Assembly (NCBI GenBank): GCA_012295275.1
Contig: CM022671.1
Coordinates: forward strand, 11,565,178-11,603,177
DNA length: 38,000 bases
Origin: Chrysomallon squamiferum
Lineage: Eukaryota; Mollusca; Gastropoda; Neomphalida; Peltospiridae
Direction: 5' to 3'
Made by a program: the position numbers and the translations under genes. Below the pieces are notes generated by a model. That model searched no databases. It was given only the letters and a program-made list of their open reading frames with translations, and was not told where the DNA came from. This document shows positions 37,161 through 38,000 of the stretch, in pieces; the first letter of the stretch is position 1; the number at the start of each line of letters is the position of its first letter.

Positions 37161-37578
37161 GTAAGTGTTCATTTATTTATTTATTCATATATTTATTTAA
37201 TTATTTGTTTGTTTGTTTGTGATATATAATGATCATATGCTAATCATATAAAAAGTAAATGCTACCATTTGAAAGTGTAGTAACTGATTATCCATTTTTG
37301 ATTTTAAACATTTACAGAATTTTTTTATAGACATACTTAAACAGACATATTTATACTGTATTTATTTTACAATTTAAATCATGCTCTTTGAAAACAGGGT
37401 TTATTGTTAAAACAGACAGTGTTGATCAATTTTGTTTTGCTTGTTTTTTATATTTTAAGAAAAATAAGAAAAAAAGTTGATAGCATAAAAATATGACTCA
37501 GAATAACTGCAATTTTCAGTGCCTTCATTATCAGTAATGAGTTGTAATTTTTCTTGTTACATCTTTTTTCTGTTTCAG
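37161..37578 (+). other. Intron 1 of the coding region (418 nt)
   Basis: It has GTAAGT at the 5' end and a strong polypyrimidine acceptor (TCTTTTTTCTGTTTCAG) at the 3' end. It contains ATTT and GTTT repeats (about 37170-37220). I looked for a microexon between signal peptide and Ig1, as vertebrate L1 genes have there, and found no convincing acceptor-donor pair. Confidence 0.7.
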
Positions 37579-37684
37579 AAACACGACCACCTAGCATAAT
37601 TAAAAATCCACCCAAACGTTTGTACTACATCAAGAAGGAACAGATAGATTTAGGATGTATAGCAACTCGTACTACTAATCCAAA
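37579..37684 (+). CDS. Nrg: L1-family cell adhesion molecule (neuroglian-like), second coding exon: first half of Ig domain 1
   Basis: This 106-nt exon completes Lys28 and encodes residues to about 62, ending two bases into a codon at a GTGAGA donor (phase 2). The translation starts TRPPSIIKNPPKRL and continues with EQIDLGCIA, where Cys54 is the first Ig disulphide cysteine. The pattern PP-x-I-x(4)-P-x-R-L-x(n)-I-x-L-x-C-x-A is what I know from Ig1 of L1CAM, NrCAM, neurofascin and Drosophila Neuroglian. The intron falls just after NP, shortly before the expected Ig tryptophan, as in that family where each Ig is split over two exons. The stretch after the Cys (ATRTTNP) is slightly longer than the usual short turn. 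The rest (five more Ig, fibronectin III repeats, transmembrane segment, ankyrin-binding tail) would lie beyond 38000 and is not seen. Confidence 0.65.
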
Positions 37685-38000
37685 GTGAGATTGAGTTTTC
37701 AACAATTTGTTTCTCATCACATGACACATTCAGACTGAGTAGTGAACTATGATGATAATTACAGTTGTTGAGCAGAATGTAGCTGCTGTTGGTTAAATAA
37801 CTAAATACATATGTAGTTGTCTTATAACAAAATCCTTTTAAAACTGAGATACAGATTTCACTGTTTGTAAACCATATACTGATAACCTTGTTATCAGTAA
37901 ATAAGTAAATAAATACGATTATTATTAATTAGGAATTTTTCTGTAAAACATTTAAAAATAATTTTACTTTTACTTTGGCATTGTGTTGTATGTTATGAGA
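37685..38000 (+). other. Partial intron to the end of the window
   Basis: It starts with GTGAGA and is AT-rich. It contains a 10-bp perfect hairpin with a 3-nt loop (TACTGATAAC 37877-37886, GTTATCAGTA 37890-37899). No further exon is visible before the window ends, so the second half of Ig1 lies downstream. Confidence 0.65.

Noticed and set aside
1-38000. Search for a transposon, CRISPR, phage or viral insertion, rRNA or tRNA
   Set aside because: No reverse transcriptase, transposase or capsid-like frame, no regular spaced repeats and no conserved RNA gene was visible on either strand.

Overview
This looks like a nuclear genomic window from an invertebrate animal. It is AT-rich (by eye roughly 30% GC) and full of homopolymer and ATTT/TA/AC microsatellites. 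It has GT-AG splice signals and almost no long open frames. A spiralian such as a mollusc is my guess from the texture and the long introns, but nothing here proves it. There is no bacterial operon, CRISPR array, rRNA or recognisable tRNA.

The only protein-coding sequence I can support is at the right end on the + strand. An exon at 37034-37160 carries a short 5' UTR, a start codon at 37079 and a signal peptide. After a 418-nt intron, the exon at 37579-37684 encodes the first half of an immunoglobulin domain, with the PP-x-I-I start and the first Ig cysteine. This matches the N-terminus of the L1 family of neural cell adhesion molecules (neuroglian / L1CAM / NrCAM / neurofascin). The remainder of the gene lies beyond 38000.

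The 37 kb to the left is best read as the upstream and 5' UTR intron territory of that gene. Two non-coding exons may sit in it. One is a 64-nt exon at 354-417 with a strong acceptor and a GTAAGT donor. The other is a probable alternative first exon and promoter at about 15519-15797, inside the most CpG- and GC-rich stretch of the window, ending at a GTAGGT donor. If both join the 37034 exon, the gene has at least two alternative 5' ends, and 5' UTR introns of about 21 kb (from the 15.5-kb exon) to 37 kb (from the 354-417 exon). A 24-nt spliceable segment at 9519-9542 is a weaker candidate.

The rest is non-coding and low in complexity. It is broken by several islands of higher GC and more complex sequence (about 2500-2760, 15110-15800, 17570-17800, 21370-21560, 23120-23480, 24660-24970, 27620-27960, 28660-28940, 29650-29960, 30480-30740, 32700-33130, 36530-36780) that may be cis-regulatory modules. 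Three of these islands (2.5-2.8, 21.4 and 23.1 kb) and the start of a fourth (36.5 kb) contain RFX-type X-box motifs. There is also a perfect 16-bp hairpin at 32423-32463. I see no intact transposable element.
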